Translations under genes and position numbers: made by a program | Part shown: piece by piece, positions 13,262-26,900 of the stretch | How the letters are laid out: each line of letters opens with the position of its first letter | Position numbering within the stretch: the first letter of the stretch is position 1 | Notes under the pieces: generated by a model | The model's database searches: none | What the model was told of the DNA's origin: nothing | The model's input: only the letters and a program-made list of their open reading frames with translations | Assembly (NCBI RefSeq): GCF_015832195.1 | Contig: NC_052017.1 | Location: 52,271,652-52,335,651 of the forward strand | Source of the DNA: Motacilla alba alba | Taxonomy: Eukaryota > Chordata > Aves > Passeriformes > Motacillidae | Length of the DNA stretch: 64,000 bases | Direction: 5' to 3'

Positions 13262-13879
13262 CCTGTCACCAAAATTCATGGAGAGAAGATCTGAACCTCA
13301 GCTTCAGTTTGGTTCAGTCTAAAGGTCAGAAAAATATACAGCTTATCTGAAACTTTCTATCCAATCTGCAAAACCACATTGGATATTGCAAATCTTCTGA
13401 GCTTGATTGTTTGATGGTGATTGGACACCCTCAATTCTAATCTCAAGTGAAAAAAGACCAAAAACTGAGAGAAAAAATGGAAGTGAAGACAAATATTGCC
13501 CATCCCCGAGTAATATTTGCTCAGTCTCTAGGTGAGCTCAGAACTGAGTGGAATCTGAAGAATTCAAGCATAATTAAAATTTCATCATCATTTTTTTTAC
13601 GAATAAGGACCAAATGAAGCTATTTAAAGATAATAGTGAAAAAGTTAAAGAAAACTCTAATAAGACCCTGACAAAATAGTCAGGGGCAGGTGGCCTCTTC
13701 ACTTTCATTTGCCACGCTTCCATCCCCTTATTAGTTATATGAGAACAAAAGTGTGCCTGATGCGTTACAGCCACATAGGAAGATGCTGTCGCTCACTGAA
13801 ATTTTACTGAGACTCCTGAGGGTAATGGGACTCCATGTGTGTCTGGGCTGCCTGCACTGCACTCATTAAAGATTGCATT
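13262..13879. other. Intergenic flank, no gene seen
   Basis: AT-rich sequence with short frames only. Nothing recognisable. Confidence 0.5.
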
Positions 13880-14470
13880 CTTTCCTGAACAGCTTGTACC
13901 TATTCACATGTCATAGGATAATCTTCCAATTACCCTGGAATGAAACTGTGAAACAATGTTGGGAGATGAACAGTTTCAAACCAAGGGTTTGGAGATTAGA
14001 TGGGCATATGTGTTTCAGATAAATCCTCATGAATTAAAGAGCGTGTTTGTTTTAATGACAACTTGAATACTACATCACCTGTCCTAACAGGGAAGCAATT
14101 AAACCTTCAGATATGTCAATTAGCTACTGATGGGCTAATTTCCTGTTTGTTAGTGTACCATTAGAGAGTCATATGGCTCTGGAAAGTTTCAAGACTGCTG
14201 TCTGGGGCTTTTTGCACTTCAGGGACATTTCTTGCAGACATTAAACCCCTGCTTGATTCCTCATCATTAAATATCAGCTAAAGTCCGGGAGCAGAGGAGA
14301 ACTTCAGGCTTGAAACCAGCAGAACTGCAGAAAGTGAGCTGCTACCTCATTATGATCATAGAGTCAATAAAGTCACCTGATGGCAGATTTAGAGGAACTC
14401 ATTAGGAGATGGAATTTGGTTGTGCAGACAAGCTGCTGTGATTCTGGAACCAGGCCCTTTCATTAAGGTC
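13880..14470. promoter_or_regulatory. Candidate conserved non-coding element (enhancer-like)
   Basis: This is high-complexity sequence with many developmental-type binding words. Examples are TTTTAATGACAACTTG, GCAATTAAACC, GTCAATTAGCTAC, a FOX-like TGTTTGTTAG near 14145 and TCATTAAATATCAGC near 14264. There are no simple repeats or long open frames. It resembles the conserved enhancers found around GLI3 and similar genes. It was identified by eye only; both limits and activity are inferred. Confidence 0.35.
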
Positions 14471-16429
14471 TTCAAATAGGATACAACGCAGAGGGAGGGG
14501 GAGCCTGCAGGGCATTGCAGTTTTAAAGCACAGCAATAAGAATTCTATATGCATACAGCACTCTACATCGCAAGGCAAAGGAGTTAAGCTCTTAGGTGAA
14601 ATTTAAAAGAAAAGAATTGAGCAAGGAATTTAAGACACCTATATCTCCTTAAAAGTGATATTTTGTAATTCTGACTTAGAGTGAAAGCCGTGACATCCAA
14701 TGAGAATACAGTGCAACAGACCTTTTATTACCTAATCTCTATGTAAATTTACTGATTTCTTATTCTTGGAACTTAACTTTTTTTAAACATAATTGAATTA
14801 ATCTAAGTCAAAACAAACCCCAAGCTTTTCATGTGGCCAATACGTCTTTCCTTTGTTTCTCCAACCTGATGGCTGCTAAAGCAATTGCTGATTGTTGCAT
14901 TTAGCATGCAGCTTCTAATCAGTGAGCTCTGTCCCTGCAGCACTTGGCCTTATCTGAGAAAGGTGAAAAGATGCAGCTCCTAAAAAGTATTAGCCTAAGA
15001 CACAAAACTCATAGATATGTCTGTAAAGCCAGCCCAGAGCAGGAGAAACTCTGTCTCATAAGCAGCAGGCACCCTAGTGAGCTGCTGAGCTGTGCGTGCA
15101 GGAGTAGAAATAGGTGCTATAATTTTGAGCCAGAGAGAAAACCACCACTAACAATTCCCCTTTTGAGAATCACCCATGTAGCTAAAGTCTAGCTATAATG
15201 AAAGAGAATAAAGGTCCTGAATTCTTTCACTGCAATTTTGGTTACAGCGAACTTAGAAAGAAAGTGAATGGAGTGGAGCAGCTTAATTATAAGAGGGCTT
15301 GCTGTGGTTACTTTAAAATCTTGGATAGGGTGTAGGGTACTTTTTCTCCCAGCCATCTCTTTAAAATTAAGGAAGGTCAGGAGTGTTCTGGACAGTCCCC
15401 CAGAAAGTACACAGTGGGTGCAGTGTGTACTTGGGCTGCTATGTTTTTCACCATCCTACATTTTCCTTCAAAACATTTAGCATAAAACTTTGTCCAACAG
15501 CATTGCAGTTGAAGGAAACATTGAACAATTTAGCTCTGGTAGAGAGGCGGGTGCATCAAAATGGTAGGCAGATAATAGATCATTATTGTACCACCTGATA
15601 GCTATTTCAATAGCTTGAAAAAAAATAAATTAGAAGATTGGAGAAAGTAAGTACACATCTTTTTACGTGCTGAAAGCTCAAACAAACTTAAACTGTCTGA
15701 TACTCTGTTTGCTGTAACTGACTTGGCTCTGTGAGCAGTTCCAAAGCCATGTTTCTAAAAAATACAGTCTGTGTTTAACTTATACGCATGAATATGTAAA
15801 GGTCTTTGCCGGTGTGTTATTTGTCTGCCATGTTCCTGTTCCTGTGCCCGGCTGTCCAAACCTGAACAGGCTGTCTAGTCTTCCTTTCTGCACTGACTGA
15901 AACCAGCAGGAAGTTTCTTACAAATGTTCATACAAAATGTTAAAATAATCACTCTGCCCTACTTGTTCATTTGCTTCACTCTCTCCTGCTTTTCTTTATA
16001 CTTTTTTTTCTCTTTTGTGTTACCACAACACCTTGCAGGCCAAACAGTGGTCTAGAACCACTGCAAGCAGAGTGCTGGAGAAACATCCAGGCTCTGTCCC
16101 AAATGGCTTAAAATAATGAAGTCAAAATACAAGACCAGTGACCACAGATGGATAAGAATAAGGAAATAACCAGATCATACTAGGGGGTGCTTTCCGTGCG
16201 CCTGTAAGCTAGCCGTGTTCAAATTTTTGGCAAAGGAGAATTTTAATAAGGGATTCAAAGGAGGATAACAGTTGGTTTTATGAATGCACATGCAGGCTCT
16301 TCTCAAGCCTGAGGGGCAGCAAGGGAGAAAGCACAAAAGATGCTTGTTGGAAAATTTAACAAATTGATCAATTGAAGCTGGCATCTGGGGTTGACTGATG
16401 CTGGGCATTTATATTTTGATAGTGAATAA
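14471..16429. other. Intergenic flank, no gene seen
   Basis: No protein-like frame or known repeat is seen. The stretch around 14870-14950 contains GCAATTGCTGATTGTTGCAT and could extend the candidate regulatory region to its left, but the support is thin. Confidence 0.5.
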
Positions 16430-17560
16430 AAAGTGACAAGTTGGGAGTAAGCCATGAAGGGCTTTGAAAGTTAAGAGAGCTACAATAAGCTTGATGTCCC
16501 AGAGGAAAAGGGAATCATTGAAAGGGTTCAAAGATAATGGGTATAGTCAGAACAACAGGCCAGGAAAATGATTTATATTGCTGGGGCCTGAAATGAGCAG
16601 GGCAAGAGTGCTTTTGTGAGGGCCAGAGAAAAGGGCATTGCGCTAATCGAGATGAGCGCCGGACAAGAACTTCAGCAGCAAGAAGAGACAATAAAGACTA
16701 TTGTTTAGAGATAGTGTGTGGAAACACGGTGTGGGCTGAACGGGGAGCACAGATGGCAGACTCAGTGAGAAGACAGGATCTCATGCTTCTGCATGTGGAC
16801 ATCCAAGGCTGAAATCAGTGTTGCTCACCACAATCAAAGATGAAGACACGAGAAGGATTTGTGAACATTCAGGGCTTTTAGTCACTGTTGGTGTGATACC
16901 CAAAGACTTATCAAGACTTTCATTGGGATAGAAATACATGTATCTAGAATAAATTGCTGTGGAACAGAGCTCTGATTCTGTATTATGTAAATTGTGATTT
17001 GTTTGCATGAGCGCATGAAATTATCCACAATGGATAGAAGAGGAAGAGAAGGGAATCTTAGGCGAGAGAAGGGAAGATACTTTGAGGGGAAAAGAAGGGG
17101 AAATATTAGGAATAAAGAAAGGAAAGGTGGTCAAGAGGAGACTATTCAATAGCGTTAGTATTACTCATGGGGCCAGGAAGTTGAAGATGTAGAAGGACTA
17201 TTGAGATTTAGCTAAGGATTTGCCATTTATGGTTTCTGTAAGGTAAAGGGAGAAGAGGAGAAGAGAACATATGGGGAATATAAGGAAGCACCAGAAGGAA
17301 GGAATTCAGGGAGTTATTGTAAAGAGAATCTTCAGCCTTTTTACAAGGAAAAGAGATGGGTGGAAATTATAGATGCAAATGAGGCAAAAGTTAGGAGATT
17401 TTAGCTAAGAGAAAAAACCAAGTATTTTTGTAGTATGAGGAGAGAAAAGAGCCAAATGAGAAAGAGAGGTGAAGGAAAAAGGAAGGGAGCAGATAAGAGC
17501 AAACACTGAGACTGGAAGAAAGGGTAAGATGAGGTCACTGTGACAAGCAAAAGGTCATCT
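16430..17560 (+). repeat. Relic of an ancient interspersed repeat
   Basis: From about 16452 the sequence carries a series of phrases I recognise as recurring in many amniote genomes. They are AAGCCATGAAGGGCTTTGAA, an AAAGGGTTCAAAGA block, GGCCAGGAAAATGATTT, AAGGGCATTGCGCTAATCGA and GGACAAGAACTT. A strongly purine-rich right half (17030-17560) has matching texture, for example TGGTCAAGAGGAG and GATTTAGCTAAGGA. The copy is heavily mutated with no intact reading frame. I cannot give the family name with confidence. The right boundary is approximate, and part of the middle (16800-17030) may be unrelated. Confidence 0.4.
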
Positions 17561-18419
17561 AGAAAGAATGTTAAACAAAATATCTGATTTTTAAATATAT
17601 CTTACAGGCTATTTGTGGGAAATGCATTTGGGAATAAATATCCACAAGAATTTGCCCTGAAGATCTGCTTTGAAGACCTAAGCGCATGAAGTCAAGAAAC
17701 AGAAACATAGACAAATAAGACATGCTAATTGAAGCAGCTCAGTTTTCAGTTCAGGTTTCCTAAGCAGGACATTTGTAAAGAAAAACACATCCTTTGAGAA
17801 TGGAAGACTACAAAGAAATAAAAAAGAAGCTCTGAAGGTATATGAGTTTCTGTGTTGGGATTGACCTATTTCAAATGTAGAAGGCCTTCGGGGGGTTCAG
17901 TGTGAGGGGTTCATTTTTCATCAGAATAATACTGAAGGCTGCATTGTGTTCACAGCAATATTCTGCACTAATGCACGGCTTTGTGGTTTGCATTTTAAAA
18001 TCTCAAGCACATCATGGTCTCATCCTTGCTCAAAGTGACACCCCATTGAATCACTTCTAAAACTTAGTTCAGCAGAAAATTCCTTAAAAAGCTAGTGTTT
18101 TAAAAATTTTCCAGCAACCTACCCATTTCGACACCCTTCTGACAAAGTGCTAATGATACCCTCATGAAATCTTGACTGCTTTCCAAATATCTTCCCTGAG
18201 TGCCTGCTCTGGAAGCCAGGTCTCCGGGACTTCTTGCTCTTTGAGAGCAATTCTTAGCTGAAAGAGGCTCAGAGTTTAACCTTCCAAGTTTTACACAGTT
18301 TCATCGCTTTGAAAGCAATGATTTTCAATACCTTCAAATAGTTTTATTTCCTTCTTTATGAGACTTCTGATGTTTATTCAAAAGTGAAATTATTTTTCCT
18401 CAGCACTTCTGAACAAGTT
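17561..18419. other. Intergenic flank, no gene seen
   Basis: AT-rich, non-repetitive sequence without a recognisable exon or element. Confidence 0.5.
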
Positions 18420-18910
18420 GCAGAACAAAAATACCAGCTTTGGAACACCATAAATGCTAAACAACAAAGTGAAAAATTGACACATGTTTTCAGCCATTAA
18501 GAAACCATATGAAATGAGACATGTCTTTCTTGCACATTGTCAAATGTGTGAATTTTGGGGAAATTCCAATAAATTAATGAATGAGCTGAATTCACATTAA
18601 AACTTCCATTGAATGGTGCCTGTATTGCGATACTTAACAAATGTTGCTTGTGTTATATGGAGCAGAAGAAAATTAGCTGCAGTTTGGGAAGAGGGAAATG
18701 AATAATTTGGTATTGGTAGTGCTTTCCAGGGAATGGCACAGACATCTGACTTCTTGATTTTATAGCTGAACTCGTGGATGAATCAAATGATCAGGGCAAG
18801 TAACCTTATTAAAATAGCAACTTAATATTTTATCTTTGCAGATCACATTTTGCTACATGGTTTTATAAAAGCATGATATTTTTAAGATAATGCAGTCTAA
18901 ACTGCAGGAG
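18420..18910. promoter_or_regulatory. Candidate conserved non-coding element (weak)
   Basis: This is high-complexity, AT-rich sequence with words such as CAATAAATTAATGAATGAGC, GAAAATTAGCTGCAG, GAATAATTTGG, GGATGAATCAAATGATC and CTTATTAAAATAGC. There are no simple repeats or coding frames. Its texture suggests a conserved regulatory element, but nothing in the sequence proves it. Confidence 0.25.
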
Positions 18911-20935
18911 CTAGGTTATATAAAGGTATGGACTTAGCAACCACAAAGTAAACTGCATTGAAATAGGTGAATTAGGGAAATTTTGAGAACAGGGATTGAA
19001 CTCAATCCTGTAAACACAGGTGGGTCAGGCTGCTGTGCTGGACCTCTAAAACAGTTTCATGTGGCAATCACTGTGAGTTGATCTGTATTTTAAGGGGCAA
19101 AAGTGCTGTGAGAATAAGCTACTGGGTCAACATCTTACTGTTACTATAGTAAATGTCTCCTATATTATATGAACCCATAATATTGTGTGGCTGCTTATGA
19201 GTTAAGTGCATGCAGGACAAAAAAGTGGAGGGATTACAGTAACTCCTAGTTTAGAAACTTGAGAGGAACAGACAATTATCACTGTACAAATGTATATTAA
19301 TTTATTTTTAAATATTTTAAAAATTTATTTTATTTATTTTAAGGTAAGCTGATCCTCAAGTAAAGTAATTTCAAAGTAGCCTGAAAAGCATATTTTATTT
19401 TTGAAATAAATTCTGAAGAAAGAAGGTCACTGGAAGGGCAACATCATGGAGATAGAAACAGCTTGAGAACCACCGAGAGCATACAGCATCTCTTCCCAGC
19501 ACCCCCGTTTGCTGCATGGAAATCACAGTGTACTGCCTATTATCCATCTGCAACCAGCTTTGGATGAATCAGCACCCAGCATAACAGGACCTTGCCCCAA
19601 ACACTCACTTCTACTTCCTTCATGACAGTCTGTGCCATGACTGAACTTCTTTCTAAGTTGCCTCATAAAGTCAGTGTATGTATTTGCAAGGGGATATATT
19701 CCTTTACGTTGAAAGAAATTGGAAAGGGAATTAGAAAAATTCTTCTTGCTTGTAGATGATTAGAATACTGTGATGTTTAGCATGGCATGTGTGTATAATT
19801 GTGAAAATTCTCAGCTTTTATTACAGTGTGTGATAATTATTATGTATTACTGCAGGTTGATGGCACTGTGCAACAAAGGTTTTTTGTTTTTTTTTTCCCT
19901 TGCACAATGACAAAACTTCCAAAGTTGCAGTCACAACAGTTTTCTTAGTATACTTTGCTTCCTTTTACAGAAATCACAGCATTTGATTTTTTGAGAAATG
20001 TAGACAGAGTACTTTCCTCAGACATATACACTGGGATACTATTTGCTTATCAGTGTCTTTTCAGGTTGGTTTTTTTTCTGTATATTTGACATAATTAACT
20101 AACTGATTTTATTTCTCTGAAAGGATTGCAGTTTGTGAATGAATTCAGATAAGAAGATAAAAAAAGATGAAGGAAAGAAGTGGTGGAAAAAATCAAGATT
20201 TAAAAAAAGGATCTTTCTGTAGTCAAAATCTCATCAGCTGATATACTTTTTTTGAGAAAAATTGTAGGAGTAATATACCTACATATCATGTTAGAGGAAA
20301 AGTAAATCATACATAAGTTAAATGAAAATAAAATGTACTGGGTAAAACTGTACTAGATTGTGCTGTTCCTAGGGATCTCAAAGAAATCTCTTAAGCATGA
20401 GTGAAATTTATTTTTATTTCTAAGTTTGTGCTAATCATGAAAACTGGTAGGTACTTCAAACAGTGTATGGGCCAAGACAAAATAGCATATTTGCATTTTG
20501 TAGTTGCTGCAAGCTGTAATGTAACCTACAGGAAAAGAGGAAGTGCCCACCTGTTGCAAAATGATGCAGATTCTACAGAGGTCTTGGTGAAATTGCGTGA
20601 CACCAATAATAACACCTGAGTAGCATAGTCATAGCTATGCATTGCATTATATGTGCACATTTTTGGCTTTACAGAAAAGCTTCTGTAATGTCAACAGTGT
20701 TAAGTTGCCTTCTGAAGGAATCAAATGTGAACTATTTAGTATGAGCAATTCTGACACTACGGAAATATATGTTGGTGAGAAAAGCTATGTCTTTTACACA
20801 CCTAGAGATTCCTTTGGGACAGAAGTAAACCCAGAATTAAAATCTCTTTGAACATCAGTACAACCATCTCCTCTGTTTGTTAATCTTAACCTTTTACTAC
20901 TGACTGTGGCAAATTGTTCTCCAATGAATGGATGT
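18911..20935. other. Intergenic flank; AT-rich tract inside
   Basis: No gene is seen. An almost pure A/T tract built on TTTATTTTAAATATTTT lies at about 19295-19345. A small conserved-looking patch (TTTTATTACAGTGTG followed by GATAATTATTATG) lies around 19815-19870. Confidence 0.5.
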
Positions 20936-20965
20936 CATTGTTTTACATTGTTTTACATTGTTTTA
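20936..20965. repeat. Three perfect copies of a 10-mer
   Basis: CATTGTTTTA is repeated three times head to tail without a mismatch. This is a short, probably recent, replication-slippage repeat. Confidence 0.9.
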
Positions 20966-23900
20966 CTATAACTATGCATAAAACTTTCAGTGTTTTCTAA
21001 GATGAAGCTAGCTGAAGTCATCAGTAGCCAGTGCAGGATCTTATTTAATATTTTTATTAATGAATGCCACAATTAGATTTATATTAATAAAGTTTCCTAG
21101 ACCTTGCAAATTGGAAGACATCGCCAATATTTTATATAGTATTGTAGAGAATACTCTACAAAAATTGTTGCACAAATGATCCTGAGAAGTGAGGTAACAG
21201 TAATGTCATGATAGTTAACAGCAAGAAATGTTCATTTAGGATCTAATATCTAGCATTTCTGCGTAGGCCAGGAGCTTTTGTTTTGCCAACACCTGTGGAA
21301 AAAGACTGATGGATACACAGCCACAAGCAGTAACACACCATCCCAGTTGCACTGGTGAGGTATTTCCAGCAGAGACAGGGAAGTTAGAATAGTGTTGTGC
21401 TAGGTATGAGAAAGAGCCAGCTAGAGTGACTGTGTGTGTAGTCGCATCCTTCCATATTAAGTGACTGGATCTAAAGCAGACACACGAAAGAACTGGTAGG
21501 ATGATCCAGGAGCTGCAACTTTGATGGATCAGATGAAAGCAGGAAGTCTTGGCAAAGCAGTGTCTGGGAGAAGTATATAATTCTACAGTGGTAAGAAGGA
21601 CAAAGAGTGGATAGGAAAAGCAGTGTTTCAGCATTATTCAGGTCAATGTTGATGCAAACACAAAAGAAAACCACTGGCCACTAATGTATCTATATCTAAA
21701 ACAAGAAGCTTTTGAACCATCAGGGTGGTGAAGATCTAGAAAGGCTCTCCTGCAAGAGACCCTGGAGAGCAACTCAGCTAGTTTTATAGTAAGTTCAGGG
21801 CAAGTTCTGAGAATTTTGGAAATAGGGCCTAGGGAAAATTTCCATTGGTTTTGTTTGGGCAGTAATTAAAGTGTTCTTAATGCATTGCTGATTTGTTGAG
21901 CTAATCAGTTCTTGGACTTGAGATTTCTGACACACTATATTTCTATATAAAGTGATGTATGTTTTGCATTCATGTAATTTGTTGACACAACAAGGAGGAA
22001 TTCACTCCTCATTGTAAAGTATGTGGTCCTGGAAACCTAGTCAGAATGGAAGAACTGAAGGAAAACACCACCAACAGTGTGAGGAGTCACTTTTATGTTG
22101 GTTTTAAGAATTAGCTTACTGTTTCAGACAATTTGGTTGGGTAAAATTTGGCCCTCTAAGCACACATATATAAATGGGCACTTCTTTATGTTCTTATCCA
22201 AAAGACATCCTGATTCTCTCTCAAGGATTGCAACAGCAGAAAACTAACCACAAAATTTAGGTGGTGACATTTTTGATCACTCTCTTTTCTACAGTATTGC
22301 AGGCAGGCCAGGTCATTAGATTTTCCTAAAGGTCACAAGACATCTTTTTTAGGGTGCTTACCCACACTGTTCCCTGGTGCATCCATTTTGGAGAGCCACA
22401 GGCCCCTCCACTAGTATAATGTGTAATGAAAGCCTATATATCCCTGCTGTAAAGGATAGTCTCTGGTGTGGGAATTGTAACAATGTGACAGAAGTTGTTC
22501 ATTCTCTCTTTTTCTTCCCCCACTTAGTGGTCACTGAAATGTGCTTAAAATTTTTAAAGCTGTTGCTGTTATGATAGTGTTTTATGAAACCTTCTTCCTT
22601 TTTCTTTTCTCTAAACCTAAATTTTGGGCCTATTCTAAATGAACAGTGTCCCTTTGACATTCATGGGATTTATGGGTATGCATGGAAGGAAAATACATCC
22701 TTTTGCTGGATTTGAGTCAGGAGGATCCCAGAGGCATATACTGTACTTCTGAATTTCCTTCTGCTTTTCATGACTGTAATTCTTGTGTCCTCTTTTGCAT
22801 ACATAATTGATTAATCAGTATTTTTAAAGGTTTAATACGTTTCCTCTTTTTAATCTGGAGACACATGATTTCATTTTCATTATACTCCCAAGGTCTCTGA
22901 CTTCTGTTTTCTATTTCCCTACCCAGCCATCTGTGGGCACAAATTAGAGAGAAAATAACACTTTTGGATTATTGGGATAAGGAAAGAATAATACAAGCAG
23001 CAAAGGAAAAAAGAGAATTAACTGCAAATTCAAAGATTTTCTGAAACATGAGCAGGGAAATTAAAATTGCACTTTGTTGTGCCAGTGTCTCTCTTGACCT
23101 GTGAAGGAAGAGAGCCCATATTATTGTTGGCGCCCTATTGCCACACTTCCCAGACTTCAGTGTCCAGGATCCCCCAAAATTCCTACTGGTTGAAATCACT
23201 TGATTGATTAATTCCTCAGATTCCCTGGTCCTCTCTTCATTTTTAAGGCTTAAGAGAAGATCTATTAAGGGACTTAGAGATTTTTCAGATGCCCAAATGT
23301 TGCTGGGCCTGTGCTAATCTGCATAGATGTTGTGGCATCCTAAGCATCCTCCACTTTCACCCCTAGGATATGTTTTGCAGGGAAGAATGACAACTGAATC
23401 ATGGCCCATGAAGCCCCTCTCTGCAGGCTGCCTGATCTGTGTATTGCATGGCTGGGCACCTAAACCCCAAATCTCTTTATGGAATATGCCCCTGGCCACT
23501 CCTGGTGCTCTTGGTATAAAGAAAAGCCTATCTTTGTGCCTTGAGATGGGAGCACATTTTTCTGGTGAATTTTCAGCCCACAGACTTCTAATTTTCTGAA
23601 TCACGAAGGAACCAGAGTGAGTCTGGCCCATTCAACAAATTTGAGTTTGTATTCTTTCATGTTTCATCCCCCACTATTTCTATGAAAATAAATGGAATGA
23701 AGTGTGAAGGAACAGAGATTGTGGAGTTTTTCATTTCTCACTATGTATATCATGAGTTAAATTGCTAAGAATCAACTTTATCCCTAGCCAAGATGCATTT
23801 CTACTTGTAACTCAATTAAGAATCAAAACCATAGATTTACAGTAATGTTAAATGAAAAAAAACCAAAAAACCCAAAAAAACTGCGTTTAGCAAGAGCCTT

Positions 23901-26900
23901 AACAAACATCTAACAACCACAATGTTTCAACTGACTTGTGTGGCTGGCTGTATGGACTCCACAACCCCTTCAAGGTCTAGCCTTTCTCAGACAGTCCTTC
24001 AGCCTACATCTTTTTTCATCTCTTAAAGATAAGTACAGCAGCTGCTTCAAACAACTACCCCAAGAAGCTTCTCTAGCCAAAGGTGTAATGACCTCCTCCT
24101 TCCTGTCTTTTCCTGTTTACCTGCTCTTGGTCTCCATGACTGGGCACTGACCATTTGGAAATTAGCTCATTTCCTTCCCCCACTGCTTAAGCTTGCTTGA
24201 TTATTACTTCTATTGTGTTTGCACCTTTTTTCTACCTTCTGAAAACATGCTGGTACGGCTTTACATGGAACATCATGAGGCATATTGAAAATACAATCTT
24301 CTTGCCAGAACTGTAGCTATCCTCATTCCATGAATGCCACATAAAAGCTGTAAGTGATACAAGAATGTTGATGGTGGAACCAGGAGCCCTGGGCATCTGT
24401 TCCCAGTGGGAATTTAGGATAGGGGCTGGGGTGGGAAGGAGGGTGACTGTGTACTTGCCTGATTTGTTAATGTGCTGATGAATTATTTTTTTTTTACAAC
24501 ACCAAGTTGTAAGCTACTCTTCTGGTTGATATCCTTGAGTCTGATCAGGAGTTTTCAGGGCTGAGAGAGCAAAGGGGTTTGTTGGAGTGGACTTCCCTTA
24601 ACACAGGAGGAGAAAATTCTGCTTCCTGCTCCAAGTATGAATTAAATGCTTTCCATTTGGATCATGATAATGTGTCTAGACAGGGATTGGAGCAAAAGTC
24701 CCCATTTTCCTGACTCCTGAGTCAGGTGAAAGTCTTTTGTTTTACTTTGTTCCTCTCCCCATCCAACTCATATTCCTCCACCTCCATGGCCCAGTCTCAG
24801 CAGAAAAGAGTAAACTACCTTTCATTGTTCATACTCTGAGCAGTATTACTGTGTGTGAAGAATGACCACCATGCCCTCCTGTCCCCCAGTGACTTCTCCT
24901 TGGCAGATGAATAGAGAGTAGGACATGGTACCAGAGATACCAAAGTGTCACACCAGTGTAAACACCCCGACTGTGTCTGGGCTTATCTTATCTCCTTAGC
25001 AAGGTGTGTAAAAGGAATTTGTCAGTAATTTGTATTGTCAACAAGGCTGTTTGGCCTGTTAGCCGAAGTGCTGAGCTCCAGAGGAAAGATGGGCTTTGTG
25101 CTAACCATCAAGCTCAAGTAGTGAAGAAATTGGTGTTTTCCTAACATGGATTTATTTTAACTGTTCAGCTGCAAGTACACATGGAGGCTCCAATGCAGAT
25201 CAAAATAGTTCTAGAAACTTCTTCATCACATTTCTCAAGCAGATTATCAAGTTACACATATTGCATCATCAACACAAAGTCCCATTGGCTGACCACCCTG
25301 CAGAACTCAGTGCTTTAGGTTTTGCTATGTAGGCATTTCTGAGTGTCCTGCACACACTGCTAGCTCATGTTTTCAGAAACTTTGTAATTCTCTATTGCAC
25401 AACTTGAGGAAGGGAGAAGTGTGTGAATTCTGTTGTTTTCCTGTCTACCTAAGTGAGCCTCCTTCAGTGCTGGCATCTGTCTGACTTCTGTGGTCTGCTG
25501 GAGGATAGTTAGCATTTTTTGCTGGATGTGTTCCATTTCCCTTATCTAAATTTAAAAGGAATATGATTCCTGTTTTATAAGAGAGACAAATGATTACCTA
25601 GTAACTTTATGGGTGAAAGCAGGAGGCTGTTTCCCCATCATCTTTTAGCTGACTTGAGCTGTTCTCACCAAAACCAGATGTCATTCCTGATGGTTAAGAA
25701 AACGACTTTTTGAAGGAAGTGCCATAACCTCCATTCATGAGATAAGGCAATATACCCTGCATTTCCTACATGCCCCTCCTCAGTAGAAACAGTGGGCAGT
25801 CTGGGCACAAATAATGAGTGGCAGTACCTGCATTTTAAGCCATTTACAGCTTGTGGCTGTAATAGATCCACTGGAGAAATACAGCACTAAAGGGGCTACA
25901 CTCTGGTTTTCTTCTGTGTGTCAGTCCCACAAGCCACTATCAGTAGGGTGCCATGCACACAGATGAATGGCATATAACCCAAAGCCTTAATGAAGAACAG
26001 ATTTTCCTGGGTTTTGGGGTTTCAGCAGGAACTGTACAAACCTGTACTTAAAAACTCTCTGGTTTTGAATATGGCAAGTAGAATTGCTGGTTTCAAGGTA
26101 AAATTATCTCACTCCAAGAGGTAAAGGGAGGAGGATGAGTTTTGGGTCTCATAAAACAGTGTTGCTGCTCTTGTGAACTATTAAAGTGGGCAAGGCTTTA
26201 GTGGTCTTAGTCGTGGACTTTTTCATACTTCAGAGTCCTCAGATTGCACTGTCTGAGCTGGCTGGTTCTCCTTATGCTTGTCCTTTTGTGAAGTCCATCC
26301 TCACACACACTGAAAAAGAGTAGTCCCGTTCCTGGTGCACTGGCAGAGCAAGGGGAAAAGACGGATGTGAAAGCTGCCCTGTTGCTGGCCCACGTAGGTC
26401 ACCTTCCACGAATGCTACCTGTCTCTAATGGTTTCTGACTCATCACCAGTGTGCAATTGTCCACCTACCACAAAAGAGGTGCTGAGAAACAAAACTTCCT
26501 AGGAGGAGGGTGTAACATTGTTTTCTGTTCAAGATGTAATGCAACCCTAAACATTTTATACTCCCCTCACATCCATTATCTATTGCAAGATTTTATCTTC
26601 ATTTTGCAACTCTAAATAGTTAATCTGTTTTTTGGGGTTTTTTTGCAAGAGTGTTTTGTTTGCTGTTTTTGTCTCAATAAAGCTGGCTATTGGTGGGGGG
26701 CAGGTGGCAGGGGGGAGAAAAGCATCCTTACAATAAGCTCCTCGGTTTTTTAAAATTAGTGTGGTAAATAAAATGGGGGTTTTTTGCAAGCAGCTGAGCT
26801 CCAGAGTGATTCCACTAGGCTCCATTCTCCTTTTATTGATGAAACTCAGTTGATTTCAAGCTGGCTGCTTTCCTCTCATGGGGAAGTCACACAAAATCCT

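Noticed and set aside
25291..25299. GACCACCCT, one mismatch from the GLI binding site GACCACCCA, considered as autoregulation
   Set aside because: A single imperfect 9-mer in 64 kb is expected by chance, with no cluster or conserved-looking context.
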